DNA of 64,000 nucleotides from Halomonas rhizosphaerae. GTDB lineage: Bacteria; Pseudomonadota; Gammaproteobacteria; Pseudomonadales; Halomonadaceae. The stretch is taken from assembly GCF_030010555.1 (NCBI RefSeq), contig NZ_JASCQP010000038.1, forward strand, positions 17,420 to 81,419, given 5' to 3'. How positions within the stretch are numbered: the stretch's first letter is position 1; each line of letters opens with the position of its first letter. Positions 27,052-36,756 of the stretch are shown here, one piece after another. The translations under genes and the position numbers were made by a program. The notes under the pieces are model-generated. The model was given only the letters and a program-made list of their open reading frames with translations, had not been told where the DNA came from and searched no databases.

Positions 27052-27222
27052 GCGACCTGCCCCTGCCGGCGAGGCCCGCTCCGGCCTCGCCTGCCCCGCC
27101 CGGGTATCCCCTGCCCGGGCCCTGATTCCGGAAGCATGAGCGAACTGGGCTTTCCCGCGCGGGACGTCCCGGTCCCCTCATGCCTCCACCCCGATACCCG
27201 AACATGAAGGAATGCCGCTGTC

Positions 27223-28776
27223 ATGTTGGACGACAATCTGAAAACTCAGCTCAAGGCCTACCTGGCGAAGGTCACCCAGCCCTTCGAGATCGTCGCGTCC
27301 CTCGATGACGGCGCCAAGTCGAAGGAACTGCACGGTCTGCTGACCGATATCGTCGGCCTGACCGACAAGATCACCCTCAAGCTCGATGGCCAGGACGCGC
27401 GCCGTCCCTCCTTCGCGCTCAACCGCCCCGGCGAGCAGACGGGCGTGGTGTTCGCCGGCCTGCCCATGGGCCACGAGTTCACCTCACTGGTGTTGGCGCT
27501 GCTGCAGGTGGGCGGCCATCCGCCCAAGGCCAGCGACGAGGTCGTCGAGCAGATCAAGGGCCTCGAGGGCGAGCTCCGCTTCGAGACCTACTTTTCGCTC
27601 TCCTGCCAGAACTGCCCGGACGTGGTCCAGGCGCTCAACCTGATGGCGATCCTCAACCCGGGTGTCCACCACGTCGCCATCGACGGCGCGCTCTTCAAGG
27701 ACGAGGTGGAGGAGCGCCAGGTGATGTCGGTGCCGAGCATCTACCTCAATGGCGAGCCCTTCGACCAGGGCCGCATGAGCCTGGAGCAGATCCTGGCCAA
27801 GGTGGACACCGGCGCCGCCGAGCGCGAGGCCGCCAGGCTCGGCGAGAAGCCGACCTTCGACACCCTGATGATCGGCGGCGGCCCCGCCGGCGCCGCGGCG
27901 GCGGTCTATGCCGCCCGCAAGGGCATCCGCACCGGGGTGGCCGCCGAGCGCTTCGGCGGCCAGGTGCTCGACACCATGGGCATCGAGAACCTCATCTCCG
28001 TCCCCCACACCGAGGGCCCCAAGCTGGCCGCGGCGCTGGAGGAGCACGTCAAGGAGTATGAGGTCGACATCATGAACCTGCAGCGTGCGGTCACGCTGGT
28101 GCCCGGCCAGCCCGGCGAGGAGCACGAGGTACAGTTCGAATCCGGCGCCAGCCTCAAGAGCCGGACCCTGGTGCTCGCCACCGGCGCCCGCTGGCGCGAG
28201 ATGGGCGTGCCCGGCGAGGCCGAGTACCGCAACAGGGGCGTGGCCTACTGCCCCCACTGCGATGGCCCGCTGTTCAAGGGCAAGCGCGTGGCGGTGATCG
28301 GCGGCGGCAACTCCGGCGTCGAGGCGGCCATCGACCTGGCCGGCATCGTCGGTCACGTCACCCTGATCGAGTTCATGGACGAGATGCGCGCCGACGCGGT
28401 ACTGCAGAAGAAGCTGCGCAGCCTGCCCAACGTGGAGATCATCCTCGGCGCCCGCACCACCGAGGTGAACGGTGACGGCACGCGGGTCAACGGCCTCACC
28501 TATGAGGAGCGCGCCAGCGGCGAGATCCGCCAGGTCGAGCTGGAGGGCGTCTTCGTGCAGATCGGCCTGGTGCCCAACACCGAGTGGCTCCAGGACTCGT
28601 CCATCGAGCTCTCCGAGCGCGGCGAGATCGTGGTCGACGCCCACGGCATGACCTCGGTCCCCGGGATCTTCGCCGCCGGCGACGTGACCACCGTGCCCTA
28701 CAAGCAGATCGTCATCGCCATGGGCGAGGGCTCCAAGGCCGCCCTGGGCGCCTTCGACTACCTCATTCGCCAGTGA
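27223..28776 (+). CDS. ahpF: Alkyl hydroperoxide reductase flavoprotein subunit
   Basis: NADH-dependent disulfide reductase of AhpC, 517 residues. N-terminal tandem thioredoxin-fold domain with redox pair [12 protein letters not shown] motif [20 protein letters not shown] near residue 212, catalytic pair in [17 protein letters not shown] motif [17 protein letters not shown], and C-terminal [16 protein letters not shown]. Same strand as ahpC, probably one operon. Confidence 0.97.
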   Translation: MLDDNLKTQLKAYLAKVTQPFEIVASLDDGAKSKELHGLLTDIVGLTDKITLKLDGQDARRPSFALNRPGEQTGVVFAGLPMGHEFTSLVLALLQVGGHPPKASDEVVEQIKGLEGELRFETYFSLSCQNCPDVVQALNLMAILNPGVHHVAIDGALFKDEVEERQVMSVPSIYLNGEPFDQGRMSLEQILAKVDTGAAEREAARLGEKPTFDTLMIGGGPAGAAAAVYAARKGIRTGVAAERFGGQVLDTMGIENLISVPHTEGPKLAAALEEHVKEYEVDIMNLQRAVTLVPGQPGEEHEVQFESGASLKSRTLVLATGARWREMGVPGEAEYRNRGVAYCPHCDGPLFKGKRVAVIGGGNSGVEAAIDLAGIVGHVTLIEFMDEMRADAVLQKKLRSLPNVEIILGARTTEVNGDGTRVNGLTYEERASGEIRQVELEGVFVQIGLVPNTEWLQDSSIELSERGEIVVDAHGMTSVPGIFAAGDVTTVPYKQIVIAMGEGSKAALGAFDYLIRQ

Positions 28777-28821
28777 TCCACCGCCCCGGGCGTCGTCGAC
28801 GTCCGCAGGCCCTTCGCTCCC

Positions 28822-28855
28822 ATGCCCCCGCCGGTCGGCCCGGCGGGGGCATTTT
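28822..28855 (+). terminator. Rho-independent terminator after ahpF
   Basis: Perfect 13-bp stem (ATGCCCCCGCCGG / CCGGCGGGGGCAT) with a 5-nt loop, followed by TTT. It separates ahpF from the convergent phytochrome gene and may serve both. Confidence 0.85.
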
Positions 28856-28872
28856 CGTCCATGGCCGGTACC

Positions 28873-31035
28873 TCATGCCTGCGCGGCGCCGTCCGCTGCC
28901 TGCTCCACGCGGTTGCGGCCGTTCTGCTTGGCCCGGTACATCGCCTCGTCGGCCCGCGCGACCAGCCGCTTGCGGGTATCGCCGGGGTGCCAGCTGGCCA
29001 CGCCGATGCTGATGGTCACCCGGCCCAGCTCGGCCAGGTCGACGCCCTCCACGCACCGGCGCAGGCGCTCCGCCAGGTGTAGCGCCCCTTGACCCTCGCA
29101 GTGGCTGGCCAGCACCAGGAACTCCTCGCCGCCCCAGCGCCCCAGGGTGTCACTGTCGCGCAGGCTGGCCTGCAGCGCCCGGGTGATCTCGACCAGCACC
29201 CGATCCCCGGCCTCATGGCCGTGGGTGTCGTTGAACCGCTTGAAGTGATCCACGTCGAACAGCAGCACCGCACAGGGGTGGCCGTAGCGTTCGGCGGCAT
29301 TCAGGGACGCGTCGATGGCCTGCTCCATGCGATAGCGGTTCCAGCTGCCGGTCAGGCTGTCGCTGAAGGCCAGCGACTGCAGCTGGTCGTTTGCCCGGCT
29401 CAGCTGCACGTTCAGCCGATGGATCTGGTGGCCGGAGGCCAGCACGGCGAGGTCCTCGGCGAGGTCCCCGGCGGCACGGCGCTCGATGGCGCCCCAGGCG
29501 GGGCAGCGCCCCTTCACCTCGTCCTGCCACTGGGCAAAGGACCGGCGTGGGGTCATGATCAGCTTGCCGTCCCGCTCCGTGGGCACGTCCTCGGGCTTGC
29601 CGGCCCAGCGGCGAGCCTCGCGCTGCTCGTGCCGGAACAGCATCAGCCAGGCCGGTCGACGCGCGTCGGTGGGCAGCGGGGCGGCGAGCAGACCGCAGAG
29701 GTCGCCCTGCTGCCAGTCGGCCAGCGGCGTCTCCCCCAGTGTCTGGGTGGACCAGGGCGTGTCGTGGCGCTGGTGGCGGCCGAGCCACTCCGCCATGGCC
29801 TTGAGCCGACCGTCGTCCGGCCGCCGTCCAACCCCATGGGCCCGGTCCTCCTCGACCAGCGCCACCCCGGCGGCACGCAGCAGGTCGAGCCACTGCTGGC
29901 CGTGGCGCTTGACCATCTCGCCGGGGTCGACCAGCAGCCCGCGCTCCCCGGCCAGCAGGTCGCGGCTGTCGTGGATGCTCTGCAGCAGTCGGGCCTCGTC
30001 GCGCGCGCGTATCAGCATCAGTCGCGGAACGGCGATCTGTACCAGGGCGCGCGCGGCATCCCGCTCAACCGCGGCCAGGGGCCTGGGGGACAGGCCATGG
30101 CAGGCCAGCAAACCCCACAGCCTTCCCTCGTCATGCATGGCAATGGAGAGGGAGGCGGCCACGCCCATGTTGCTCAGGTACTCCTGGTGGATGGGGGAGA
30201 CGGCACGCAGCACGCCCCGCGAGAGGTCCAGCGGGGCGGGATCCTGCGGGTCCGTGGCGGGCATCAGGGGGACCGGCGCCGCGGCGGCATCGGGGATGCT
30301 GCGAACGCGGTTGATGTCATAGAGCCGGCGGACCTGGGCGGGAATGTCGCTGGCCGGGAAGTGATGGCCCAGGAAGCTCTCTGCCAGGGGCAGCCGGTGC
30401 TCGGCGACCACCCGGCCGTTCCACTGCTCGTCGAAGCGGTAGACCATCACGCGCTCGTGACCGGTGAGTCGCTGGACCATGCGGGTCAGGGCCTGCAGCA
30501 GCCGTTCGGCGTCATCGATCTCGCCCACCTGGACCAGCCATTCGTTGACCAGCGCCAGCAGGCGTCGCTCATCGGACCGGGCAAGGGGTTCGAGCTCGAC
30601 CACCAGCCGCGCGCCGCTGCGATAGGCGACCACATGCAGGTAGCACTCACGCCCCTTCACCCGACGGCGAATGGTGAGGGCCGCGGGCAGTCGCTCCTGG
30701 TCGGCCAGTTCCCGCTTCAGCCGGTCGAACAGCCGTTCACCGAGAAGCGCGCGGGGCGAGCAGCGAAGGGCTTCGGCGACGCCGATCCCGAGGACCTCCT
30801 CGAGGTTGGCACTGACCTGCCGGACCTGGCGCATGGCGGCATCGAGGCTGATCAGGCACCCCGCCGGCTGGATGGCCCCCGGAATGTGCACCGGCTCCCG
30901 CGCGCAGGCCTCCAGGGCGGCGGCGATCTGGGCATCGCTGTAGCATGTCGGGGCGTTCAAGGGCTGAGGTGTCCTCGTGGGGTCTGGCGATGACCCTACA
31001 CCCTTGCCGGGGCGGCGTGAACTGCCCGGTGCCAC
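28873..31035 (-). CDS. Bacteriophytochrome diguanylate cyclase (PAS-GAF-PHY-GGDEF)
   Basis: 720-residue red/far-red photoreceptor with a c-di-GMP synthase output. The PAS domain holds the likely biliverdin-attaching Cys44 in EACAREPVHIPG. The GAF domain has PASDIP at 227-232 and the chromophore-contact His283 in SPIHQEYLSNMG. The PHY tongue carries PRRSF near 496-500. The GGDEF domain has an intact GGEEF at 635-639 and a product-inhibition RxxD (RDSD, 626-629), so it should be active and feedback-controlled. The start is uncertain: the frame opens at a GTG (31035) without a clear ribosome binding site. Divergent from the EAL gene; heme oxygenase nearby can supply biliverdin. Confidence 0.92.
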   Translation of the reverse strand: MAPGSSRRPGKGVGSSPDPTRTPQPLNAPTCYSDAQIAAALEACAREPVHIPGAIQPAGCLISLDAAMRQVRQVSANLEEVLGIGVAEALRCSPRALLGERLFDRLKRELADQERLPAALTIRRRVKGRECYLHVVAYRSGARLVVELEPLARSDERRLLALVNEWLVQVGEIDDAERLLQALTRMVQRLTGHERVMVYRFDEQWNGRVVAEHRLPLAESFLGHHFPASDIPAQVRRLYDINRVRSIPDAAAAPVPLMPATDPQDPAPLDLSRGVLRAVSPIHQEYLSNMGVAASLSIAMHDEGRLWGLLACHGLSPRPLAAVERDAARALVQIAVPRLMLIRARDEARLLQSIHDSRDLLAGERGLLVDPGEMVKRHGQQWLDLLRAAGVALVEEDRAHGVGRRPDDGRLKAMAEWLGRHQRHDTPWSTQTLGETPLADWQQGDLCGLLAAPLPTDARRPAWLMLFRHEQREARRWAGKPEDVPTERDGKLIMTPRRSFAQWQDEVKGRCPAWGAIERRAAGDLAEDLAVLASGHQIHRLNVQLSRANDQLQSLAFSDSLTGSWNRYRMEQAIDASLNAAERYGHPCAVLLFDVDHFKRFNDTHGHEAGDRVLVEITRALQASLRDSDTLGRWGGEEFLVLASHCEGQGALHLAERLRRCVEGVDLAELGRVTISIGVASWHPGDTRKRLVARADEAMYRAKQNGRNRVEQAADGAAQA

Positions 31036-31167
31036 CGGACCGGTGATTGCGTCACCCTCTCATGCTTGGGATAGTGGGGCCGACGGTGCCTGCCCTCGGC
31101 CAGACCGACAGCGCCCCGCATCGATTGCCGGGGGAGGAGACCGACAAGCACTGACAAGGAGTCGCCG

Positions 31168-31959
31168 ATGTCGAGCTGTGCGCGAGTCGCGGGGCACTGC
31201 GGCCGCTGCGAAGGGGAGCTGCCCTTCGACTTCACCATGGCCTTCCAGCCGATCGTCGACGTGGACGCGGCGCGGATCATCACCTACGAGGCGCTGGTGC
31301 GGGGGCCGGGAGGTGAATCGGCCTGGAGTGTCCTCGCCCAGGTTACCGATGACCTGCTCTATCGCTTCGATCAGGCGTGCCGGGTGCGGGCCATCGAGAT
31401 GGCCAGCGCGCTGGGCATGCGCGAGAACCTGTCGATCAACTTCCTGCCCAATGCGGTCTATGAGCCCGAGGCCTGTATCCAGGCGACCCTGGACGTCTCG
31501 GCGCGGGTCGGCTGGCCCACCGAGCGCATCGTCTTCGAGATCACCGAGACCGAACGGGTCAGGGACCGCCAGCACCTGCGCAGTATCATCGAGGCCTACC
31601 GCGCCATGGGCTTCGCCACGGCGCTGGACGACTTCGGCAACGGCTACGCCAACCTGGACCTGCTCACCGACCTCACGCCCGACCGTCTCAAGGTCGACCG
31701 CGAACTGATCATGGGCTGCGACGGCGACCGTCGCCGCCAGGTCCTGCTGCAGGCCGTGAAGCGGCTGGCCGACGAGCTCGACATCCTGCTGATCGCCGAA
31801 GGCGTGGAGACCCGGGAAGAGGCACTCTGGCTGGCGCGTGCGGGTATCACCCGCCAGCAGGGCTACTTCCATGCGCGGCCGGCGGTGGCCGCGCTGGCCG
31901 AGGACCTGGGGCCTGCGCTTGCGGCGCTGCGCGACGAGAGTCGCCGGCCGCGCGCCTGA
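31168..31959 (+). CDS. Stand-alone EAL-domain c-di-GMP phosphodiesterase
   Basis: 263 residues, essentially a single EAL domain. Catalytic signatures complete: YEALVRG (EAL at 41-43), NFLPN, FEITETE, DDFGNGYANLDLL, KVDRELI, IAEGVET and QQGYF, so active hydrolysis of c-di-GMP is expected. A short Cys-containing N-terminus (SSCARVAGHCGRCEGE, four Cys/His residues) might bind a metal. AAGGAG precedes the ATG. Divergent from the phytochrome-GGDEF gene across 132 nt, which suggests an opposed pair tuning c-di-GMP. Confidence 0.93.
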   Translation: MSSCARVAGHCGRCEGELPFDFTMAFQPIVDVDAARIITYEALVRGPGGESAWSVLAQVTDDLLYRFDQACRVRAIEMASALGMRENLSINFLPNAVYEPEACIQATLDVSARVGWPTERIVFEITETERVRDRQHLRSIIEAYRAMGFATALDDFGNGYANLDLLTDLTPDRLKVDRELIMGCDGDRRRQVLLQAVKRLADELDILLIAEGVETREEALWLARAGITRQQGYFHARPAVAALAEDLGPALAALRDESRRPRA

Positions 31960-31966
31960 GGCGGCA

Positions 31967-32332
31967 TTAGCCGGCCAGCCACAGGAAGGGCAGCAGAGAG
32001 AGGGCGAGCACGGCGGCGGCGAGCAGGGCGAGCAGCAGCGTGCGGATCGGCTGGCGCGCCAGGCGCCGCCACAGGGTGGGGGCCTCACCGCGGGCGGCGA
32101 GGGCATCCTGCTCGCTCCGCACCCGCTCGCCCAGGGCCTGCTGGTAGGCGTCGATCAGCCCACGGGCCCGCGCCAGCTCGTGCGGGTCACGCAGCCAGAT
32201 CGCGGCCACGCCGAGCCCCCAGAAGCCCGCTCGGGTCTCGAAGGTGTCCAGGCCGTGCTCGTCGAGCAGCCGGCGTACCTCCTCGGCCTCCTCATCGGGC
32301 ACGTTGCGCAGGTGGAACAGCAGCACGGCCAC
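31967..32332 (-). CDS. DUF6164-type small membrane protein
   Basis: 121 residues. The N-terminal half (LLFHLRNVPDEEAEEVRRLL, FETRAGFWGLGVAAIWLRD) is soluble and reminiscent of a signal-transduction DUF2007-like fold; one C-terminal hydrophobic segment (IRTLLLALLAAAVLALSLLP) anchors it in the membrane. I recognise the family as DUF6164, without known function. Convergent with the EAL gene. Confidence 0.75.
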   Translation of the reverse strand: MAVLLFHLRNVPDEEAEEVRRLLDEHGLDTFETRAGFWGLGVAAIWLRDPHELARARGLIDAYQQALGERVRSEQDALAARGEAPTLWRRLARQPIRTLLLALLAAAVLALSLLPFLWLAG

Positions 32333-32375
32333 GTCTTCTCCTCCTCTCGACCTCCGCGAACCCTGTGCGGTCTTC

Positions 32376-32927
32376 TCAGCGCCCGGCCTCGGCGCAGAGG
32401 CGATGCAGGCGTTCGATCGCCTCGCCGGCGCCCGCCAGGCCGAAGACCATGAACCAGGGGTCGTCCTCGCCGCGCATCATGCGCAGGCGCAGCAGTTCGC
32501 CCTCGGCCATCTCCTCGAGCAGCAGCGCCAGGTCGGGGAGCGCGAAGCGCACGTAGAAGCCATCGTCGCCGCGCTCGGTGACGAAGGCGGCGCTGCCGCG
32601 GTGGATGGTCGCGTGATCGACGCGCAGGTCGGCGGGCACGCGGTTCACCGTGGCGCTCTCGGCCTGGTTCTCGGCGAGCGCCACGCGCAGCTCCAGCCAG
32701 GGCACCTCGCAGGCCCCGGCGCTGGCGTTGACGCTGAAGATGGCGTCGCTGTAGCTCTGCTGGTCGATGGCGCGGAAGTGGCGCTCCTCGCCCAGCGAGA
32801 GCACCAGGGAGTGCCAGCCGCCATGGGCCTGGACGTCGCCGGTATTGTAGTCGGTGGCCGACGCCGTCCCGGCCAGGATCAGGCAGAACGGCAGCAGGTA
32901 GGGGGCGAGTCGGGAGAGGCGGGGCAT
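32376..32927 (-). CDS. Exported protein of unknown function
   Basis: 183 residues from the ATG at 32927, which gives a clean signal peptide (RLAPYLLPFCLILAGTASA, cleavage before TDYN). The mature part is a mixed alpha/beta protein with two Cys residues (GACEVPW and RLCAEAG) that could form a disulfide. No family recognised. The weak ribosome binding site leaves the start somewhat open. It lies downstream of nosL on the same strand but after an 83-nt gap, so membership of the nos operon is uncertain. Confidence 0.7.
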   Translation of the reverse strand: MPRLSRLAPYLLPFCLILAGTASATDYNTGDVQAHGGWHSLVLSLGEERHFRAIDQQSYSDAIFSVNASAGACEVPWLELRVALAENQAESATVNRVPADLRVDHATIHRGSAAFVTERGDDGFYVRFALPDLALLLEEMAEGELLRLRMMRGEDDPWFMVFGLAGAGEAIERLHRLCAEAGR

Positions 32928-33010
32928 GGCGGGACGCTTCCTCGGGCGGCGATGCGCCGAGGCTAGCACGCTGGAGGGGGCTGGCCTATCCCCGACGCCC
33001 CGCGAGCTCG

Positions 33011-33562
33011 TCAGTCATGGCCGGGCATGTCCTCCATGCCCTCGTCGCCATCGCCACCCAGCTCGCCGCGGCCCAGGCGGCCCAGCAGGTCGAGGTCGAT
33101 CTCCTCATAGGCGACCAGCTCGCCGCCGTGCGCCTTGCGGAATGTCTCGGCGTCGGCCTGCTCGGCGAAGGAGGCCAGGGTGTGGCCCATGGCGCCGCGC
33201 CGGTCGTGGCCTACCACGTACCAGGCCTCCTCCGCGCGGATGAACGCCTCGTCCGACGGCTCCCCCCAGGGGGGCACGCCGATGTCGTGGACATAGGCGT
33301 GGGAGAGACGGGTCTCGTTCTCGGGCTGCTTGAGGAAGGCGAAGAGGTCCATGGTGGAGCAGAACTTCAGCGCCTCGCCCTGGCTGTCCAGGAAGGCCTC
33401 CCCCTTGGGCCCGGGGAACTCCTCGATCAGCATGCCGCAGACATGGCAGCTGTCGCCGGCCTCGATGGGCTGGGCGGCAGCCAGGTCCTCGGGTTCGGAC
33501 TCGCCGCAGCCGGACAGTAGCAGGCTGGCGAGTAGGGCGATCAACAGGGCGCGTCGGATCAT
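33011..33562 (-). CDS. nosL: NosL copper chaperone lipoprotein
   Basis: 183-residue outer-membrane lipoprotein with lipobox LLLSGC (Cys19). Binds Cu(I) and helps deliver copper to NosZ with NosDFY. The conserved copper region DSCHVCGM (Cys39, Cys42, Met44) and the NosL motif KFCSTMDLFAFL are present. An acidic, Met/His-ending tail (MEDMPGHD) may also bind copper. Last gene of the nos set. Confidence 0.93.
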   Translation of the reverse strand: MIRRALLIALLASLLLSGCGESEPEDLAAAQPIEAGDSCHVCGMLIEEFPGPKGEAFLDSQGEALKFCSTMDLFAFLKQPENETRLSHAYVHDIGVPPWGEPSDEAFIRAEEAWYVVGHDRRGAMGHTLASFAEQADAETFRKAHGGELVAYEEIDLDLLGRLGRGELGGDGDEGMEDMPGHD

Positions 33563-33591
33563 GGTGGTCTCTCGATGCGTGTAAGGAGGGT

Positions 33592-34416
33592 TCAGGCGGC
33601 GCGGCGGCGGAAGCGCAGCAGCGCCAGGCCCAGGGGCACCAGCACCCAGGCCACCAGGATGGTGGTCACCACGGCGGGGCGGAAGGCACCGCCCTCGGCG
33701 ATGGAGGTCAGGCCGCTATAGTCGCGGGCGGCCTCGAAGCCGGCCAGGTTGATCAGGCGGAAGCACTCGATGGGGTTGAGCAGCAGCAGCCAGGGCAGCC
33801 AGTCGCCGCCCTGCTTGACGCTGACCAGCAGCGCCAGCAGCCCCAGGTCGAAGACCAGCACGAACAGGAACCACACCACCAGCGCCAGGCCGGCGGCACG
33901 GGCCTTCTCGGTGACCCAGACGCTGATCAGGTAGGCGAAGGCGATGAACACCCAGCCCAGCAGGATGCTGCTGCCGATCAGCAGCCCCATGCCGGCGGCC
34001 AGCTCGCCGAGCGGTACCCCCTCGGCCCCCACCGCGATCACCCCCCCGGCGACGCCGAAGCCCAGCGCCGTGGCGGCGCCGAGGATCAAGCCGTGGCCGA
34101 GGAACTTGCCGAGCAGCAGCTGGGTGCGGCTGATGGGGTAGGTGAGCAGCAGCAGCAGGGTGCCGGCCTCCTGCTCGCCCACCACGGCGTCGTAGGCCAG
34201 CAGCAGGGCGATCAGCGGGATCAGGAACACCGCGAGCGTCGCCAGGCTGACCAGGGTGGTGGCCAGCGAGGTGAAGCCCAGGCCGCCGCTGGCGGCGGCG
34301 CCGAACCAGGCGATGCCCACGGCGAGAAAGGCCAGCACCAGGGCGATGGCCAGCACCCAGCGATTGCGCAGGCCGTCGCGGAACTCCTTGCCGGCGATGG
34401 TCAGGATGGCGTTCAT
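33592..34416 (-). CDS. nosY: NosY ABC transporter permease
   Basis: 274 residues, six hydrophobic segments. Membrane part of the NosDFY complex that works with NosL in assembling the CuZ site of NosZ. N-terminal MNAILTIAGKEFRDGLRNRWV and EQEAGTLLLLLTYPISRTQLL are typical of ABC-2 permeases of this type. Overlaps nosF by four bases. Confidence 0.92.
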   Translation of the reverse strand: MNAILTIAGKEFRDGLRNRWVLAIALVLAFLAVGIAWFGAAASGGLGFTSLATTLVSLATLAVFLIPLIALLLAYDAVVGEQEAGTLLLLLTYPISRTQLLLGKFLGHGLILGAATALGFGVAGGVIAVGAEGVPLGELAAGMGLLIGSSILLGWVFIAFAYLISVWVTEKARAAGLALVVWFLFVLVFDLGLLALLVSVKQGGDWLPWLLLLNPIECFRLINLAGFEAARDYSGLTSIAEGGAFRPAVVTTILVAWVLVPLGLALLRFRRRAA

Positions 34417-35345
34417 TGGGCGTCTCCTCGTTGCTCGGGCGAGAGGCCGGCGGAGAAGTGGGTGTAGAGGTGCTCCAGGGTGGGGGGCAGCAGCTCGATG
34501 TCCTCGACGCCGGCGGTGCCGGTGAGCCGGCGCAGCACGGCGAGCTTGGCGTCCGGCGGCACGCTGAGTGCCACCTCGTGGCCGTTGACGGCGGTGGCCG
34601 CGATGCGCGGGTCGTCCCAGTGGGTCAGGTCGGCCTCGGCGCTGCGGCCGCGGGCGCGCACGGTGAGCGGCAGGGCGGCTAGCTGGCGCAGGTCGTCCAG
34701 GCTGCCCAGCGCCAGGCGGCGGCCGCCGCCGAGGATCAGCGCGCGGTCGATGTAGGGCTCCACCCCGGGCAGCACGTGGGAGGAGAGCAGCACCGTACAG
34801 CCGCGCTCGCGCAGGCCGCGCACCGTATCGTAGAAGTCGCGGGTGGCGGCCGGGTCGAGGCCGGTGGTGGGCTCGTCGAGCAGCAGCAGGCGGGGGTCCC
34901 CGAGCAGCGCCTGGGCCAGCCCCAGGCGCTGGCGCATGCCCTTGGAGTAGGTCTTCACGCGCCGGCGGGCGGCGTGGCCGAGGCCCACCCGATCCAGCAG
35001 CTCGTCCACCTGGCCTCGGTCGACCCGCTTGAGCCGGGCGAAGTAGTCGAGCACCTCGCGGCCGCTGAGCTGCGCGTAGAAGCTGACATTCTCGGGCAGG
35101 TAGCCCAGGCGGCGGCGCAGGGTCTCGGCGTGGGCACCGTCGGGTGCGCCGCCGAGCACCGCCACGCGCCCCTCGCTGGGCGAGAGCAGCCCGAGGATCA
35201 GGTGCATGGTGGTGGTCTTGCCGGCGCCGTTGTGGCCGAGCAGGGCCAGTACCTCGCCCTCGCTTACCTCGAGGTCGAGGGCGTCGAGGCGTACCAGGTC
35301 GCCGTCGCGGCGGGTCACGCCCTGGAAGTCGATCACCGCGGTCAT
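34413..35345 (-). CDS. nosF: NosF ABC transporter ATPase
   Basis: 310 residues. Walker A GHNGAGKTTT, signature YSKGMRQRLGLAQALL, Walker B LLLLDEPTTGLDP, H-loop SSHVLPG. Powers NosDFY for copper-site maturation of nitrous oxide reductase. Its start overlaps the nosD stop by four bases, and its end overlaps nosY. Confidence 0.94.
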   Translation of the reverse strand: MTAVIDFQGVTRRDGDLVRLDALDLEVSEGEVLALLGHNGAGKTTTMHLILGLLSPSEGRVAVLGGAPDGAHAETLRRRLGYLPENVSFYAQLSGREVLDYFARLKRVDRGQVDELLDRVGLGHAARRRVKTYSKGMRQRLGLAQALLGDPRLLLLDEPTTGLDPAATRDFYDTVRGLRERGCTVLLSSHVLPGVEPYIDRALILGGGRRLALGSLDDLRQLAALPLTVRARGRSAEADLTHWDDPRIAATAVNGHEVALSVPPDAKLAVLRRLTGTAGVEDIELLPPTLEHLYTHFSAGLSPEQRGDAQ

Positions 35346-36688
35346 GCGCTGGTGTCTCCGAGGTTGTGTTGATTCAAGCCGGGTTCATTCAGATCGGGTT
35401 CTTTCATCAGCGGGTGGCTGTCCTTGACGCCTTGGGGGCGAAACACCGGGAACTGGCGCTGTACCCAGCGCAGGGCCAGCACCGCGGGGCTGTGCATCAG
35501 CAGCCGCGCCACCGGGTAGCGCCACAGCAGGCGATCCATGGCATCGTTGGGTTCGAAGGGCATGTCGCCCACGCCGTCGCCGTCCAGGTCCCAGCCCAGG
35601 TAGTCGCTCCAGTGATTGCCGCGGCCCTTCTCCGACCATTCCTGGGCGCGGGTCGCCACGTACATCACCTGCTGGCGGTTGTCGACGAAGGCGTTGCCCA
35701 CCAGCACGTTGTCCTCGGAGCCGGCGGTGAGGTGGATGCCAATATCGCTCTCGGCGAAGCGGTTAGCCTCGAAGCGGTTGTACTGGGCGTTGTAGACGAA
35801 CAGCGCCTTGCCCTCGGCGCCGCTGACCAGGCCCTGGCCCTGCGCGTCCCGGCGCTGGTTGACGCCGGTAACATGGTTACCGCGCAGGGTGGAGTCGGTG
35901 ATGTTGTTCATCAGGATGCCGTAGTGGCGATCATCCTCCGAGCGGTTGCCGATCACCTCGAGTCGCTTGGACTGCATCAGCGCGTAGCCGGTGCGGGTGT
36001 TCCGGGTGGTGTTACCCTCCAGGCGATTGTCGTGGGCGTACATGTAGTGCACGCCGTAGCGCAACGCCTGCATGTGGTTGCTGCGCAGCAGGCTCTGGCT
36101 GCTGGTATCGATGTAGATGCCGTCGCGGGTATGGCGGATGTCGTTGCCCGCCACCGTGACGTCCCGGACGTTGAACAGGTGCACACCGTTGCCGCGATCC
36201 TGGGAGCGCAGCGAGGCGTCGCCGCGGATCACGTTGTCGAGCACCTGCACCTCGGCCACGGCGTCGAGCCAGATGCCGAACCCCGGACCCGTGAGGCGCG
36301 AGTCGCGGATCACGCTGCCGGTGGCACTGGCCTCGACGAAGATGCCGGCGTCCATGTCGGTGAGGTTGGCGCCCCAGTTCTCGATGGTGAGGCCGTCCAG
36401 CACGATGTCGGGGGCCTCGAGCATGACGGCGTGTCCGTCGCCGCCGCCGTCGATCACGGCGCCCGGCTCGCCCTGCAGGGTGAGCGTGCGGTCGATGGAC
36501 AGCGGTCCGGGATAGCGGCCCTCGGGCAGCTTCAGGCGGTCGCCGTCGTCGGCCTGGTCGATCAGCGGCTGCAGCGGCTCGCCGGGGCTGGCCGTCCACT
36601 CGGCGGCCAGCAGGTCGCCCGGCAGCCACGCGAGCCACCAGGCGACAAGAATCGGTGTCAGGACGACGTCTCGCAGTCGTCGGGTCAT
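35342..36688 (-). CDS. nosD: NosD periplasmic copper-site maturation protein
   Basis: 448 residues from the ATG at 36688 (MTRRLRDVVL); the open frame extends 60 codons further but into the structured repeat, and the chosen start gives a proper signal peptide ending at LLAAEW. Right-handed beta-helix of repeated CASH-type turns (RDSRLTG, VLDNVIRG, RSNHMQALRYGVHYM). Acts with NosFY and NosL in building CuZ. C-terminal WSDYLGWDLDGDGVGD matches the NosD family end. Confidence 0.93.
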   Translation of the reverse strand: MTRRLRDVVLTPILVAWWLAWLPGDLLAAEWTASPGEPLQPLIDQADDGDRLKLPEGRYPGPLSIDRTLTLQGEPGAVIDGGGDGHAVMLEAPDIVLDGLTIENWGANLTDMDAGIFVEASATGSVIRDSRLTGPGFGIWLDAVAEVQVLDNVIRGDASLRSQDRGNGVHLFNVRDVTVAGNDIRHTRDGIYIDTSSQSLLRSNHMQALRYGVHYMYAHDNRLEGNTTRNTRTGYALMQSKRLEVIGNRSEDDRHYGILMNNITDSTLRGNHVTGVNQRRDAQGQGLVSGAEGKALFVYNAQYNRFEANRFAESDIGIHLTAGSEDNVLVGNAFVDNRQQVMYVATRAQEWSEKGRGNHWSDYLGWDLDGDGVGDMPFEPNDAMDRLLWRYPVARLLMHSPAVLALRWVQRQFPVFRPQGVKDSHPLMKEPDLNEPGLNQHNLGDTSA

Positions 36689-36756
36689 GCGTCTCTCCGC
36701 GAAAAGGCGGGGGAATTTCGAGGGGCAGTAGGGTTGGCTTTCATCGTTCGAGGCTG

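Noticed and set aside
29089..30993. Long plus-strand frame opposite the bacteriophytochrome gene
   Set aside because: Low-complexity Gly/Gln/Val-rich translation and no motifs; it is a shadow of the phytochrome gene.
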